Translations under genes and position numbers: made by a program
Source of the DNA: an uncultured Butyricicoccus sp.
Lineage (GTDB): Bacteria > Bacillota > Clostridia > Oscillospirales > Butyricicoccaceae
Reading direction: 5' to 3'
Assembly (NCBI GenBank): GCA_904420185.1
Contig: CAJFUJ010000006.1
Span: 1 to 42,047, forward strand
DNA: 42,047 bases
Notes under the pieces: generated by a model
What the model was told of the DNA's origin: nothing
The model's input: the letters and a program-made list of their open reading frames with translations, nothing else
Databases searched by the model: none
Shown here: positions 21,419 through 30,410 of the stretch, piece by piece
Position numbering within the stretch: the stretch's first letter is position 1
Layout of the letters: the number at the start of each line of letters is the position of its first letter

Positions 21419-22914
21419 GCCGTTCCCTCCAAAATGCGATAGATTTGCTCCATGTCCAGCGCCGCGCGGACGGTGTCCGCCAGCGCGTCGTACTGGGCTT
21501 CTTTGTACTGCGCCATGTCGAAGTCCCCGCTTTCCAGCTGCACGCCCTTCTTTTGCGCCAGCGCCCCGGCCAGCGCGCCCAGCACCCCGCCCTCGTCGAA
21601 CACGCCGTGCAGGTAGGTGCCGTAGGCGTTTTGGTGCTGGCAACCGTCGAGCAGGGTGTCCTCGCCGCGGCGCAGCCGCTGCAGCGGTTTGGCGCCCGGC
21701 CGCAGGGTGGTCTGGCCCATGTGGATCTCATAGCCGCGGGTTTTGTGCCCGGTGAGCGCGGCCAGGTCGCCCTCGACGGCGAGCAGCTCGCCCGCGGCCT
21801 GGGCGGTGGTCTTTTGGGCGCGGAATACGGTCTCGGCGGGCAGCAGGCCCATGCCGCGGATGGACCCGCCGCCCTCGCTGCCCTCCGGGTCGGCGATGGT
21901 CTCGCCCATCATCTGGTAGCCGCCGCACACGCCGAACACCGGCGTCCCGGCGGCGTGGGCCTTCAAGATGGCGGCTTCCAGCCCGCTTTCGCGCAGCCAC
22001 TTGAGGTCGGCGATGGTGCTTTTGCTGCCCGGCAGCAAGATGAGGTCGGCGCCCGCCAGCTGGTCGGGGCGGCTGACATACCGCAGCCCCAGGCCGGGCA
22101 CGCGCGGCAGGGCGGAAAAGTCGGTGAAGTTGGAAATGCGCGGCAGGCGCACGACGGCCAGGTCGACCGGCGCGTGGCAGCTGTCGCGCGACAGCTGGTC
22201 GGATAGGCTGTCCTCGTCGTCGAGGTCGAGCGGCTGATAGGGCACCACGCCCAGCACCGGCTTGCCGGTCAGCTGTTCGAGCATGGCAAGGCCGGGCCGC
22301 AAAATGTCCACGTCGCCGCGGAATTTGTTGATGACCAGCCCGCAGATGCGGTCGCGCTCGCGGGGCTCAAGCAGCATGACCGTGCCATACAGCGAGGCGA
22401 ACACCCCGCCCCGGTCGATGTCGCCCACCAGCACCACCGGCGCGTCCGCCATCTCGGCCATGCCCATGTTGACCAGGTCATCCTGCTTGAGGTTGATTTC
22501 GGCCGGGCTGCCCGCGCCCTCGAGCACCAGGATGTCGTACTCGCTGGCCAGGCTGTCGTAGGCGGCCTGCACCACCGGGCGCAGCGCGCGCTTGTTGCCC
22601 CAATATTCGCGGGCGGTCTGGTTGCCCACCGCCCGGCCGTTGAGGATGACCTGCGAGCCGCAGTCGCTGGTGGGCTTTAATAGGATGGGGTTCATGCGCA
22701 CGTCGGGCGCAATACCGGCGGCTTCGGCCTGCATAACCTGGGCGCGGCCCATCTCGCCGCCGCCCGCCGTGATAAAGGAATTGAGGGCCATGTTCTGCGC
22801 CTTAAAGGGCGCGACCTTGTAGCCGTCCTGTTTAAAAATGCGGCACAGCGCGGCAGCCAACACACTTTTCCCCGCGTTGGACGCCGTCCCCTGCACCATA
22901 ATCGCTTTCGCCAT
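21415..22914 (-). CDS. cbiP: adenosylcobyric acid synthase CbiP
   Basis: A 499-residue glutamine-dependent amidase that converts adenosylcobyrinate a,c-diamide to cobyric acid by four amidations. The N-terminal P-loop GTASNAGKS (9-17) and the C-terminal class I glutaminase with Cys330 (FGVCGGYQMMG) and His436 (YLHGVFD) are intact, and the length is typical. The start ATG 22914 has GGGAGG nine bases before it. It lies inside the 3' end of cobD, an unusual 83-base overlap in another frame. Confidence 0.97.
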   Translation of the reverse strand: MAKAIMVQGTASNAGKSVLAAALCRIFKQDGYKVAPFKAQNMALNSFITAGGGEMGRAQVMQAEAAGIAPDVRMNPILLKPTSDCGSQVILNGRAVGNQTAREYWGNKRALRPVVQAAYDSLASEYDILVLEGAGSPAEINLKQDDLVNMGMAEMADAPVVLVGDIDRGGVFASLYGTVMLLEPRERDRICGLVINKFRGDVDILRPGLAMLEQLTGKPVLGVVPYQPLDLDDEDSLSDQLSRDSCHAPVDLAVVRLPRISNFTDFSALPRVPGLGLRYVSRPDQLAGADLILLPGSKSTIADLKWLRESGLEAAILKAHAAGTPVFGVCGGYQMMGETIADPEGSEGGGSIRGMGLLPAETVFRAQKTTAQAAGELLAVEGDLAALTGHKTRGYEIHMGQTTLRPGAKPLQRLRRGEDTLLDGCQHQNAYGTYLHGVFDEGGVLGALAGALAQKKGVQLESGDFDMAQYKEAQYDALADTVRAALDMEQIYRILEGTA

Positions 22915-23968
22915 GGGCGAGCACCTCCCTGATTTCCCGGACCAGCCGGTCGTTTTCCTCCTGTTTGCGCACGGCCACGCGGAAATACCCGGGGCCCAGC
23001 CCTGCGTAGTTGGCGCAGTCGCGGATGAGGATGCCGCGCGGCGCGAGCTGCTGTTTGAGCCCGGCCTGCGGGGTGTAGAACAGCAGGAAATTGGCCTGCC
23101 CGTCGAACACCTGCAGCCCGCTTTCGCGCAAATCCCGGGCCAGTTTTTGCCGCAGCGGGGCGATGTACCGGGCGGTCTGCCCGGCGTAACCGGCCAGCTG
23201 CAGCGCCGCCACCCCGCACGCCTGGGCGGGCGCGGACACGCCCCACGGCTGCCCGGCCGCGTGCAGCCGCTCGAGCAACAGCCGGTCGGCGCACGCGCAC
23301 CACCCCAGCCGCACCCCGGGCATGGCGTACATCTTGGTGAACGCCCGCACCACCACCACGCAGTCCAGCCGGTCCAGCGCGGGCAGCAGGGTGCGCTGGG
23401 TTTCGTCGGGCAAAAAGTCCAAAAAGCACTCGTCCACGATCAAGCGCACCCGTTTTTGCTGGCAGCGGTCCACCATGCGCGCCAGCAGCCCCGGCTCGAC
23501 CGCGCGGCCGGTGGGGTTGTTGGGGCTGCACAGGAACACGGCGTCCACCTGATCCAGCTCGTCCAGGATGCGCTCGGTCACGGCAAAGCCCTCCTCGGCG
23601 CGCAGCCGGTGGCGGCGCACCTGGCAGCCGAAGTGGCGCAGCGCGGTCTCGTATTCGGCGAAGGTGGGCGCGGTGACCAGCGCGGTGCGCGGCCGCAGCA
23701 CGTCGGCCAGCCGGAAGAACACCTCGGCCGCCCCGTTGGCGCAGAAAAACTGGGCGGGCGCCAGGCCGTAGGTGCGGGACAGCGCGCCTGTCAGCTCCCG
23801 GCAAAAGGGGTCGGGGTACTGGGTGCACTGCTCGACCGAGTCGAGGAAGGCCTGCCGCACGGCTTGGGGCATACCGCGCGGGTTGATGTTGGCCGAAAAG
23901 TCCAGCACCGCCCGGCCGGGGTACTGCGCCGCGTAGGTGTACACATCGCCCCCGTGTACCGATTGCAT
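22832..23968 (-). CDS. cobD: L-threonine-O-3-phosphate decarboxylase CobD
   Basis: A 378-residue PLP enzyme of the aminotransferase I fold that makes (R)-1-aminopropan-2-ol phosphate for the nucleotide loop. HGGDVY and FSANINPRG at the N-terminus, SPNNPTG (148-154), VDECFLDF (178-185) and the PLP Lys212 (FTKMYAMPG) support CobD over histidinol-phosphate aminotransferase, as does the operon. The start follows GGGAGG and lies three bases from the cobU-like stop. The last 27 residues run through the start of cbiP and look like non-homologous read-through. No cbiB follows, although the CbiB enzyme would use its product. Confidence 0.93.
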   Translation of the reverse strand: MQSVHGGDVYTYAAQYPGRAVLDFSANINPRGMPQAVRQAFLDSVEQCTQYPDPFCRELTGALSRTYGLAPAQFFCANGAAEVFFRLADVLRPRTALVTAPTFAEYETALRHFGCQVRRHRLRAEEGFAVTERILDELDQVDAVFLCSPNNPTGRAVEPGLLARMVDRCQQKRVRLIVDECFLDFLPDETQRTLLPALDRLDCVVVVRAFTKMYAMPGVRLGWCACADRLLLERLHAAGQPWGVSAPAQACGVAALQLAGYAGQTARYIAPLRQKLARDLRESGLQVFDGQANFLLFYTPQAGLKQQLAPRGILIRDCANYAGLGPGYFRVAVRKQEENDRLVREIREVLAHGESDYGAGDGVQRGEKCVGCRAVPHF

Positions 23969-23971
23969 GGC

Positions 23972-24364
23972 CTATCCCTCCCTTCCGGCCGCGTCCGGCA
24001 GCGCGCCCTTGAGCACCTGGGGCAGCCCGGCGCACACCCGGATGACCGTGTCGGCCTGGGCGGCCAGGTCGCACAACAGCCGCCCGGTGCGCTCGCGCCA
24101 GTCGTCCTGCTCCCTGTCCGCCGGCACCACGCCGCAGCCGATCTCGTCGCACAGCACGAGTTTGCCCCGCAGCCGTCCGACGAGCCCGGAAAGGTCCTTC
24201 TCGCGGCGGGTCAGGTGGTGCAGGCCGTCTATTGCCCGGGCGGACGCCAGCCCTTCCCGGGTGCAGGTGCGCCCGTCCGCAAAGTCGTCCGGCGCAAGGC
24301 CGTACAGGCGCATGGCCAGGGCCTTTTTGCCCTGGGCCGCGCCGCCGATGATGAGTACAGTCAA
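23972..24364 (-). CDS. short CobU-like P-loop protein
   Basis: A 130-residue relative of the adenosylcobinamide kinase/guanylyltransferase CobU. It keeps VLIIGGAAQGKKALA at the N-terminus, where CobU has GGARSGKS, so the P-loop Ser/Thr is Lys here. It also keeps the CobU-like stretch CDEIGCGVVPADREQDDWRE and a shortened C-terminus. The segment with the CobU active-site His (present in the full-length copy) is replaced. Start TTG at 24364, with AGGAGG well placed. A full-size CobU is encoded two genes upstream, so this copy may be regulatory, specialised or decaying. Loss of the P-loop hydroxyl argues against normal kinase activity. Confidence 0.75.
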   Translation of the reverse strand: MTVLIIGGAAQGKKALAMRLYGLAPDDFADGRTCTREGLASARAIDGLHHLTRREKDLSGLVGRLRGKLVLCDEIGCGVVPADREQDDWRERTGRLLCDLAAQADTVIRVCAGLPQVLKGALPDAAGREG

Positions 24365-24376
24365 GTGTTTTTCCTC

Positions 24377-25168
24377 CTATCCTGCGATGAGCCCGCCAAA
24401 GGCAGCCGCTGCCAGCAGCAGCAGTTCGCCCGTCGAGATGAAAAACCCGGTCAAGTCGCCGGTGACGCCGCCGAAGATGCGCTTGCACAGCCGGTCGTGC
24501 AGCGCGTACCAGATCAGGCCGAGCAGCAGGGCGGTTCTGACCACCGCAATGCCGGCCGGCGCGGCGTACAGCCACACCCCGGCCAGCACCGGGTAGGCGA
24601 TCGCTTGGAGCGCCAGCGCGACGGCCACCGCCTTTTTGTCGCTGTTTTCGGCGAACAGATGGGCCAGGCCCGAGTCCTTGGCGCACGGCATGGTCACAAT
24701 CTTGCAGCCGCCCGCCGCCCGCGCCGCCGCGAACCCCAGCACAGCCAGCGGCAGATACTGCGGCGTCTGGTACACCTGGGCAAAGCAGGCGGCTTCGGCC
24801 AGCAGAAAGGCCATCAGCCACAGCGGCCCGAACGCGCCCACATGGGAATCCTTGAGGATGTCCAGCCGCTTTTGCCGGTCGCCGAATGAGCACAGGGCGT
24901 CGCAGGTGTCGCACAGGCCGTCCAGGTGGATGCCGCCCGACACGACGAGCGGCAGCAGCGCCGCCCCGCCCGCGTACAGCAGCGCGGCCGCGCCATAGGC
25001 CGCGCAAAACTGGTACCACAGCCACTCCAGCCCGCCGATGACCAGCCCCACCAGCGGCAAAAAGCACAGCGCCCAGCGCATGGTGCGCTTTTCCCACTGC
25101 ACCTGGGGCACCGGGATGGCAGAATACAGCGAAAATGCGACCAGAAAGCCGCTTGTGATGCTCTTCAT
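24377..25168 (-). CDS. cobS: adenosylcobinamide-GDP ribazoletransferase CobS
   Basis: A 263-residue integral membrane enzyme joining adenosylcobinamide-GDP with alpha-ribazole (or its phosphate). Family blocks include FSLYSAIPVP (near 13-22), GGIHLDGLCDTCDAL (near 92-106), the KDSHVGAFG stretch and GGVTGDLTGF near the C-terminus, among about six to seven hydrophobic spans. The start ATG 25168 overlaps the cobU stop by ATGA; upstream frame is shadow. Typical length. Confidence 0.95.
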   Translation of the reverse strand: MKSITSGFLVAFSLYSAIPVPQVQWEKRTMRWALCFLPLVGLVIGGLEWLWYQFCAAYGAAALLYAGGAALLPLVVSGGIHLDGLCDTCDALCSFGDRQKRLDILKDSHVGAFGPLWLMAFLLAEAACFAQVYQTPQYLPLAVLGFAAARAAGGCKIVTMPCAKDSGLAHLFAENSDKKAVAVALALQAIAYPVLAGVWLYAAPAGIAVVRTALLLGLIWYALHDRLCKRIFGGVTGDLTGFFISTGELLLLAAAAFGGLIAG

Positions 25169-25704
25169 GCCAGCCAGTCCCCCCCTTTCAGGGGCAGCAG
25201 GATGCCGCACACCGATTCGGCCGCCGCGTCCGCCCGGCGGACAAGGGCGCGGTTGATCTGCCCCAGCAGCGCGATGTATTGCTCGGTTTCGGGCGGGTAG
25301 GCCTGGCCGTCCGAAAAGATTTCGTTCGTCACCACGACCAGCGTACCGCACCGGGCGCGCAGGCGGTCCACGCCGTCCAAGATGGCGGCGGCGGCGCGGC
25401 CCGGCCCGGCCCCGTCGGGCGAAAACAGCTCGTTTGCCAGCAAATTGGCCATGCACTCGAGCAGCACGCCCTCATACCATTTGTCCGGCGCAAACCCGGC
25501 CAAATCGGTGTAGCGCTCGGCGCTCTGGAAGCCCTTGCCCGCGCGCAGCGCCTGGTGGCGGGCGATGCGGCGCTGGGCGGCCGGGCCGAAGGGCTGCATG
25601 GTGGCCACATACAGGCGGCTATGGGGCGCGGCGTGGGCGCACAAGATGCGCTCGGCGTGGGCCGACTTGCCGGACGCCGCCCCGCCGGTGAGTACGCACA
25701 TCAT
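25165..25704 (-). CDS. cobU: adenosylcobinamide kinase / guanylyltransferase CobU
   Basis: A 179-residue bifunctional enzyme that phosphorylates adenosylcobinamide and then adds GMP. The P-loop is GGAASGKS (7-14). The active-site His lies in RRIARHQALR, VTNEIFSDGQAYPPET is the conserved VSNEVG-type block, and GQINRALVRRAD closes the family pattern. The first ATG (25704) overlaps the cobT stop as ATGATG; initiation at the second ATG would lose one residue. Compare with the shorter second copy at 23972-24364. Confidence 0.93.
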   Translation of the reverse strand: MMCVLTGGAASGKSAHAERILCAHAAPHSRLYVATMQPFGPAAQRRIARHQALRAGKGFQSAERYTDLAGFAPDKWYEGVLLECMANLLANELFSPDGAGPGRAAAAILDGVDRLRARCGTLVVVTNEIFSDGQAYPPETEQYIALLGQINRALVRRADAAAESVCGILLPLKGGDWLA

Positions 25705-26759
25705 GTCAGCGGCTGGTAGGGCTCGATGTCGGTCTCGTCAAAGCGCAGCATGCCCAGATAGGGCGCCAGCGCCAGGTCGAGCAGGGCGACCGTGGCCACC
25801 GCGCCGGTCCCCTCGCCCAGCCGCATCCCGGCCGCAATAAAGGGCTTGGCGTGCAGCGCGTCCAGCAGCTTTTCACCCGCCGGCTCGGCCGACTGGTGGG
25901 ACACGATCAGGTAGTCGCGCACGGCCGGGCAAAGCCGCACCGCGCACAGCGCTGCCGCGCACGCGATCACCCCGTCCACCACCACCGGCAGGCCGCACGC
26001 CGCCCCGCCCAGGTACAGCCCGACCATGCCCGCCATGTCCAATCCACCCACCTTGGCCAGCACGTCCATGGGGTCGTGCGGGTCGGGCCGGTTGACCGCG
26101 AGGGCGGTCTGCACGGCGGAGATTTTGCGCGCCAGGCCCTCACTGGACAGCCCGGCCCCCCGGCCGGTGACCGCTTCGGCGTCCAGGCCGAGCAGCGCCG
26201 CGGTCACGGCTGCGGTGGTGGTCGTGTTGCCGATGCCCATCTCGCCCACGCACAACAGCTTGTACCCGGCGTTCTTGCACTCTTCGGCCAGGTCTAGGCC
26301 GACCTGCACCGCCTGTTCGGCCTGCTCGCCCGTCATGGCCGGGCCCTTTGTCATGTCGTTCGTGCCGGTCATGATTTTGTTTTGGCGGATGCGCGCGCCT
26401 TGCACCGGCCGCGCCACGCCAATGTCCACCGGGATGACGTCCAGCCCGGCCTTTTGCGCCATCAGGCACACCGTGGTCTGGCCGCGGTCCATGTTTTCGG
26501 TGACAATCGCGGTCACCTCCTGGCCGCACTGGGTCACCCCCTGGGCGACCACGCCGTTGTCGGCGCAGAACACCACCACCGCCCGCTTGCCGATGTCGGG
26601 CTTTTCCTCGCCGGTCATGCCGGCCAGGTGGATGACCGCGTCCTGCAGCAGCCCCAGGCTGCCCAGTGGGATGGCGATCTGGGAAAACCGCGTGCGCGCC
26701 GCCTGCATACTCTGCTCGCACAAGGGCCGGATGCGGGCGGCTGCTTGGGTTCGATTCAT
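25701..26759 (-). CDS. cobT: nicotinate-nucleotide--dimethylbenzimidazole phosphoribosyltransferase CobT
   Basis: A 352-residue enzyme activating the lower-ligand base to its alpha-ribotide. Catalytic Glu316 (MRLGEGTGA), the FCADNGV block and GIGNTTTTAA are present, with normal length. Neither bluB nor a bza gene cluster for making dimethylbenzimidazole is in the window, so the base used is unknown. The ATG overlaps the cbiA stop by ATGA. Confidence 0.97.
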   Translation of the reverse strand: MNRTQAAARIRPLCEQSMQAARTRFSQIAIPLGSLGLLQDAVIHLAGMTGEEKPDIGKRAVVVFCADNGVVAQGVTQCGQEVTAIVTENMDRGQTTVCLMAQKAGLDVIPVDIGVARPVQGARIRQNKIMTGTNDMTKGPAMTGEQAEQAVQVGLDLAEECKNAGYKLLCVGEMGIGNTTTTAAVTAALLGLDAEAVTGRGAGLSSEGLARKISAVQTALAVNRPDPHDPMDVLAKVGGLDMAGMVGLYLGGAACGLPVVVDGVIACAAALCAVRLCPAVRDYLIVSHQSAEPAGEKLLDALHAKPFIAAGMRLGEGTGAVATVALLDLALAPYLGMLRFDETDIEPYQPLT

Positions 26760-28138
26760 ATCCTATTCACCTCGCTGCATTTGCGCACAAAGCGCGCTGC
26801 AAATTGTGGGTTGGAGCCGAAATACAGGTGCGGATACCCGGCATACAGCGTATCGCGCACGTGCACACACGGCCAGCTCCGGCCGTTTGGTTTTTGGGCG
26901 GTAAAGCCGTCGCCCGGATCGTCCGAACGGGCGTAGTGGAACTCGTGGGCGCGGATGCTTGCGCCCGCCGGGCCGAGCAGCCCGCCGCGCCGGGCGGTCA
27001 GGGTGACGTAGCCGAAGTTTTGCAGCCGCCCGGTGAGCGTCCCCTCGCCCGGGATGACGCCCGCCATCGGGTAGCTCTCCTGCCCGTCGGACAGCCGCTC
27101 GTGCAGGTAGAGGAACCCGCCGCACTCGGCCAGGGTGGGCAGCCCGCCCTGCACCCGGTCATGGATTTCCGCGCGCAAGCTGCGGTTGGCCGCCAGCGCT
27201 TTCAGGTGCAGCTCGGGGTAGCCGCCGCCCAAATACAGCCCCTGGATGTTGTCCGGCAAATGGGCGTCGGCCAGCGGCGAAAATTCGACCAGCTCGGCGC
27301 CCAGCGCGCGCAAGATGTCCAGGTTCTGCGCATAGTAAAAGCAGAAGGCCGGGTCGCGCGCCAGCGCGATGCGCACCGGGCGGGCGGCGTCCGGCCCCTG
27401 CACGTCCGCGGGCAGCAGCGGCGCGGGCGGCTCCAGCGGGGACGCGGTCCCGGCCAAATCGAGCAGGCCATCGACATCCAGCCCCTGTTCGGCCGCGTCG
27501 GCCAGCAGGGACAGCTTGCGCTGCAAGTCCTGGATCTCCCCGGCGGTCACCAATCCCAGATGCCGGTCGGGGATGGCGGCCTCGGGCACGGGCGGCAAAA
27601 AGCCGTAGGCTTGCAGGCCGCTTTGTTCCACAATCCCTTTGTAAAAGGGGTACATCCCCGCGGACACGCCGTTTACAATCACGCCCGCGAGCGTGTTGGG
27701 CGCAAAGCCCTTGAGCCCGGCCAGCACGGCCGCCAGGGTCAGCGACTGCCCCTGGGGCCGCACGACCACCACCGCCGGGGTGCCGGTGGCGCGGGCCAGG
27801 TGGGCGGCCGAGGCGGTGTCGGTGTCGCCCGACACGCCGTCGTAAAAGCCCATCACGCCCTCGATGACGCCCACGCCGCCCACCGGGATGTGGCGGGCCA
27901 GCTGGGCGCGGCAATCGGCTGCATCGGTGAAAAACAGGTCCAGGTTGCGGCTGGGCAGGCCCAGCACCGCGGTGTGGAACATGGGATCGATGTAGTCGGG
28001 GCCGCACTTGAAGGCCCCGAGCGGCACCCCGCGCCGCTTGAGCGCGTAGAGCAGCGCGCTGGACACCGTGGTTTTGCCGCAGCCGCTGCCCGTGCCGCCG
28101 AGGAGCAGGCGGGGCGCCGGACGCCGGGCGGCGGTCAC
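26756..28138 (-). CDS. cbiA: cobyrinate a,c-diamide synthase CbiA
   Basis: A 460-residue ATP- and glutamine-dependent amidase acting on carboxylates a and c. The P-loop is GGTGSGCGKTT (14-24), CGPDYIDPMFH follows at 45-55, and Cys339 (LAECGGFLYL) is the glutaminase nucleophile. GTG at 28138 is the start, overlapping the hemL stop as GTGA. Length and domain order are typical for the anaerobic CbiA. Confidence 0.97.
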   Translation of the reverse strand: MTAARRPAPRLLLGGTGSGCGKTTVSSALLYALKRRGVPLGAFKCGPDYIDPMFHTAVLGLPSRNLDLFFTDAADCRAQLARHIPVGGVGVIEGVMGFYDGVSGDTDTASAAHLARATGTPAVVVVRPQGQSLTLAAVLAGLKGFAPNTLAGVIVNGVSAGMYPFYKGIVEQSGLQAYGFLPPVPEAAIPDRHLGLVTAGEIQDLQRKLSLLADAAEQGLDVDGLLDLAGTASPLEPPAPLLPADVQGPDAARPVRIALARDPAFCFYYAQNLDILRALGAELVEFSPLADAHLPDNIQGLYLGGGYPELHLKALAANRSLRAEIHDRVQGGLPTLAECGGFLYLHERLSDGQESYPMAGVIPGEGTLTGRLQNFGYVTLTARRGGLLGPAGASIRAHEFHYARSDDPGDGFTAQKPNGRSWPCVHVRDTLYAGYPHLYFGSNPQFAARFVRKCSEVNRI

Positions 28139-29421
28139 AGCGCCGCCATCGCCTGTCCGGCGGCGGCCAGTGCGGCGACCATGTCGTCCTCGGTGTGGCT
28201 GACGTTGACGAACACCGCTTCAAACTGGCTGGGCGCCAAGTAGATGCCGCGCTCCAGCATGTGGTGGAAGTAGGCCTTGAAGCGGTCCAGGTCGGACTTC
28301 TGGGTGTCGGCAAAGGTGCGCACCGGCCCTTCGGTGAAGTAGGGGCAAAGCAGCCCGCCAATCTGGTTGACGGTCAGCGGCAGGCCGTATTTTTGGGCGC
28401 TTTCGCGCAGTTCGTGGGCCATGCCCTGGGCCTTGCGCTCCATTTCGACGTAGTAACCCGGGTTGTCGCGCAAAATCTCCAGCTGGGCCAGGCCGGCGGC
28501 CATGGCCACCGGGTTGCCCGACAGCGTGCCTGCCTGGTAGACCGGCCCCAGGGGCGCGATTTGCTCCATCAGCTCGCGCCGGCCGGCATAGGCGCCCACC
28601 GGCATGCCGCCGCCGATGATCTTGCCAAAGGTGACCAAATCGGCCTGCACGCCGAAATACTGCTGGGCGCCGCCCGGCGCCAGGCGGAAGCCGGTGATGA
28701 CCTCGTCGAAGATGAGCAGGCAGCCGTACTGGTCGCACAGCCGGCGCAGGCCGGGCAAAAAGCCGTCCGCGGGCGGGATGACGCCCATATTGGCGGCCAC
28801 CGGCTCGACGATCACGGCCGCGACCTGGCCCTTGTTGGCTTCGAGCAGGGCAGCCACCGAGGGCAGGTCGTTAAACTGGGCGGTCAGCGTGTCGCTGGCC
28901 GCGCCCTTTGTCACGCCCGCCGAATTGGGCTCGCCCTGGGTCAGGGCGCCCGACCCGGCGGCCACCAGCATGGCGTCCGAATGGCCGTGGTAGCAGCCCT
29001 CGAATTTGATGATCTTGTCCCGGCCGGTCGCGCCGCGGGCCAGGCGCAGCGCGCTCATCACCGCTTCGGTGCCTGAGTTCACCATGCGCACCAGGTCCAC
29101 GCCCGGCACCATGGACACGATGCACTCGGCCATGTCCACCTCGCGCGCGGTCGGCGCGCCGAAGGACAGGCCGTCCTGCACCGCCTTTTGCACCGCCTCG
29201 ACGATGGGCGGATAGCTGTGCCCCAAAATCAGCGGCCCCCACGAGCCGACAAAGTCGATGTATTCGTTCCCGTCCAAATCCCAAATGCGGCTGCCTTTGC
29301 CCCGCACGATGAAGGGGGGTGTGCCGCCGACCGCGCGGAAGGCCCGCACCGGCGAGTTGACCCCGCCGGGCAGCACCCGTTGTGCCCGCGCAAAAATCGC
29401 TTCCGAAGCGCGCAGATTCAT
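28135..29421 (-). CDS. hemL: glutamate-1-semialdehyde 2,1-aminomutase HemL
   Basis: A 428-residue PLP enzyme of the C5 route, making 5-aminolevulinate from the product of HemA. The PLP Lys is Lys267 (VTFGKIIGGGMPVGAY); MVNSGTEA (113-120) and FDEVITGFR (238-246) are the cofactor and substrate motifs. Its ATG shares one base with the hemB stop (TAATG). It belongs to the cobalamin operon, so precursor supply follows the B12 signal. Confidence 0.97.
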   Translation of the reverse strand: MNLRASEAIFARAQRVLPGGVNSPVRAFRAVGGTPPFIVRGKGSRIWDLDGNEYIDFVGSWGPLILGHSYPPIVEAVQKAVQDGLSFGAPTAREVDMAECIVSMVPGVDLVRMVNSGTEAVMSALRLARGATGRDKIIKFEGCYHGHSDAMLVAAGSGALTQGEPNSAGVTKGAASDTLTAQFNDLPSVAALLEANKGQVAAVIVEPVAANMGVIPPADGFLPGLRRLCDQYGCLLIFDEVITGFRLAPGGAQQYFGVQADLVTFGKIIGGGMPVGAYAGRRELMEQIAPLGPVYQAGTLSGNPVAMAAGLAQLEILRDNPGYYVEMERKAQGMAHELRESAQKYGLPLTVNQIGGLLCPYFTEGPVRTFADTQKSDLDRFKAYFHHMLERGIYLAPSQFEAVFVNVSHTEDDMVAALAAAGQAMAAL

Positions 29422-30407
29422 TATCCAATCTCTCCTTTCCGGATGGCGTCCGCCAGTTCACAGGCGTAATAGGTAATCAGGATGTCGGCGCCCGCGCGGT
29501 ACATGCACACCGCGCTTTCGCACAGGATGCCGTGTTCGTCGATCAAACCGGCCTTGGCGGCTGCCTTGATCATGGCGTACTCGCCCGACACCGCATAGCA
29601 GGCAATGGGCAGGTCGAACCGTTCGCGCGCCGCGCGCACCAGGTCCAGATAGGCCATGGCCGGCTTGATCATCAGGATATCCGCGCCCTCCTGCACGTCG
29701 AGCGCGCATTCGCGCATGGCTTCGCGGCCGTTGTGCGGGTCCATCTGGTAGGCGCGGCGGTCGCCGAACGAGGGCGCCGAACCGGCCGCTTCGCGGAAGG
29801 GGCCGTAAAAGCTGGAGGCGAACTTGGCCGCATAGGACATGATGGGCACATTCTGGTAGCCGTTTTCATCGAGCGCCTGGCGAATGGCGGCCACCCGGCC
29901 GTCCATCATATCGCTGGGCGCGACCATGTCGGCCCCGGCGCGCGCGTGGCTGAGGGCGGTTTTGGCCAGCACGGTCAGGGTCTGGTCGTTGTCCACCTCG
30001 TGGCCGCACAAAATGCCGCAGTGGCCGTGGCTGGTGTATTCGCACATGCACACGTCGGTGACGATGTACATCGCGGGGTCCAGGTGTTTGATTTTGCGGA
30101 TGGCCTGCTGGACGATGCCGTTTTCGTCCCATGCGCCCGAGCCCTGCTCGTCCTTGTCCTTGGGCAGGCCGAAGAGCAGCACCCGCGACACCCCATGCGC
30201 CTGTGCGTGCTGGACCATGAGGTCCAGTTGGTCGGGGCTGTAATGGAACTGCCCGGGCAGCGAGGGGATTTCCCGGTAAATGTTCTCGCCCTCGACCACG
30301 AACACCGGCCAGATCAGGCTGTCGGGTGAGATGCGGGTTTCGCGCACCAGGCGGCGCAGATTGTCCGACGTGCGCAGGCGGCGCGGCCGGATGACATCGT
30401 TGAACAT
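29421..30407 (-). CDS. hemB: porphobilinogen synthase (5-aminolevulinate dehydratase) HemB
   Basis: A 328-residue enzyme condensing two 5-aminolevulinates to porphobilinogen. The zinc cysteines Cys120, Cys122 and Cys130 (CMCEYTSHGHC) mark it as the Zn-dependent type. Schiff-base lysines are Lys195 (YAAKFASSFYGP) and Lys248 (DILMIKPA). The start ATG 30407 follows AGGAGG, three bases after the hemD fusion stop. Confidence 0.97.
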   Translation of the reverse strand: MFNDVIRPRRLRTSDNLRRLVRETRISPDSLIWPVFVVEGENIYREIPSLPGQFHYSPDQLDLMVQHAQAHGVSRVLLFGLPKDKDEQGSGAWDENGIVQQAIRKIKHLDPAMYIVTDVCMCEYTSHGHCGILCGHEVDNDQTLTVLAKTALSHARAGADMVAPSDMMDGRVAAIRQALDENGYQNVPIMSYAAKFASSFYGPFREAAGSAPSFGDRRAYQMDPHNGREAMRECALDVQEGADILMIKPAMAYLDLVRAARERFDLPIACYAVSGEYAMIKAAAKAGLIDEHGILCESAVCMYRAGADILITYYACELADAIRKGEIG

Positions 30408-30410
30408 GGT

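Noticed and set aside
22838-24889. 683-codon plus-strand frame antisense to cobD/cobS
   Set aside because: His/Gln/Val-rich shadow typical of antisense GC-rich DNA, without start signals or homology.
22692-25097. 801-codon minus-strand frame across cobS, cobU-like, cobD and cbiP
   Set aside because: It is an out-of-frame shadow, Arg/Gly/Ala-rich with no motifs; the other frames carry complete conserved enzymes.
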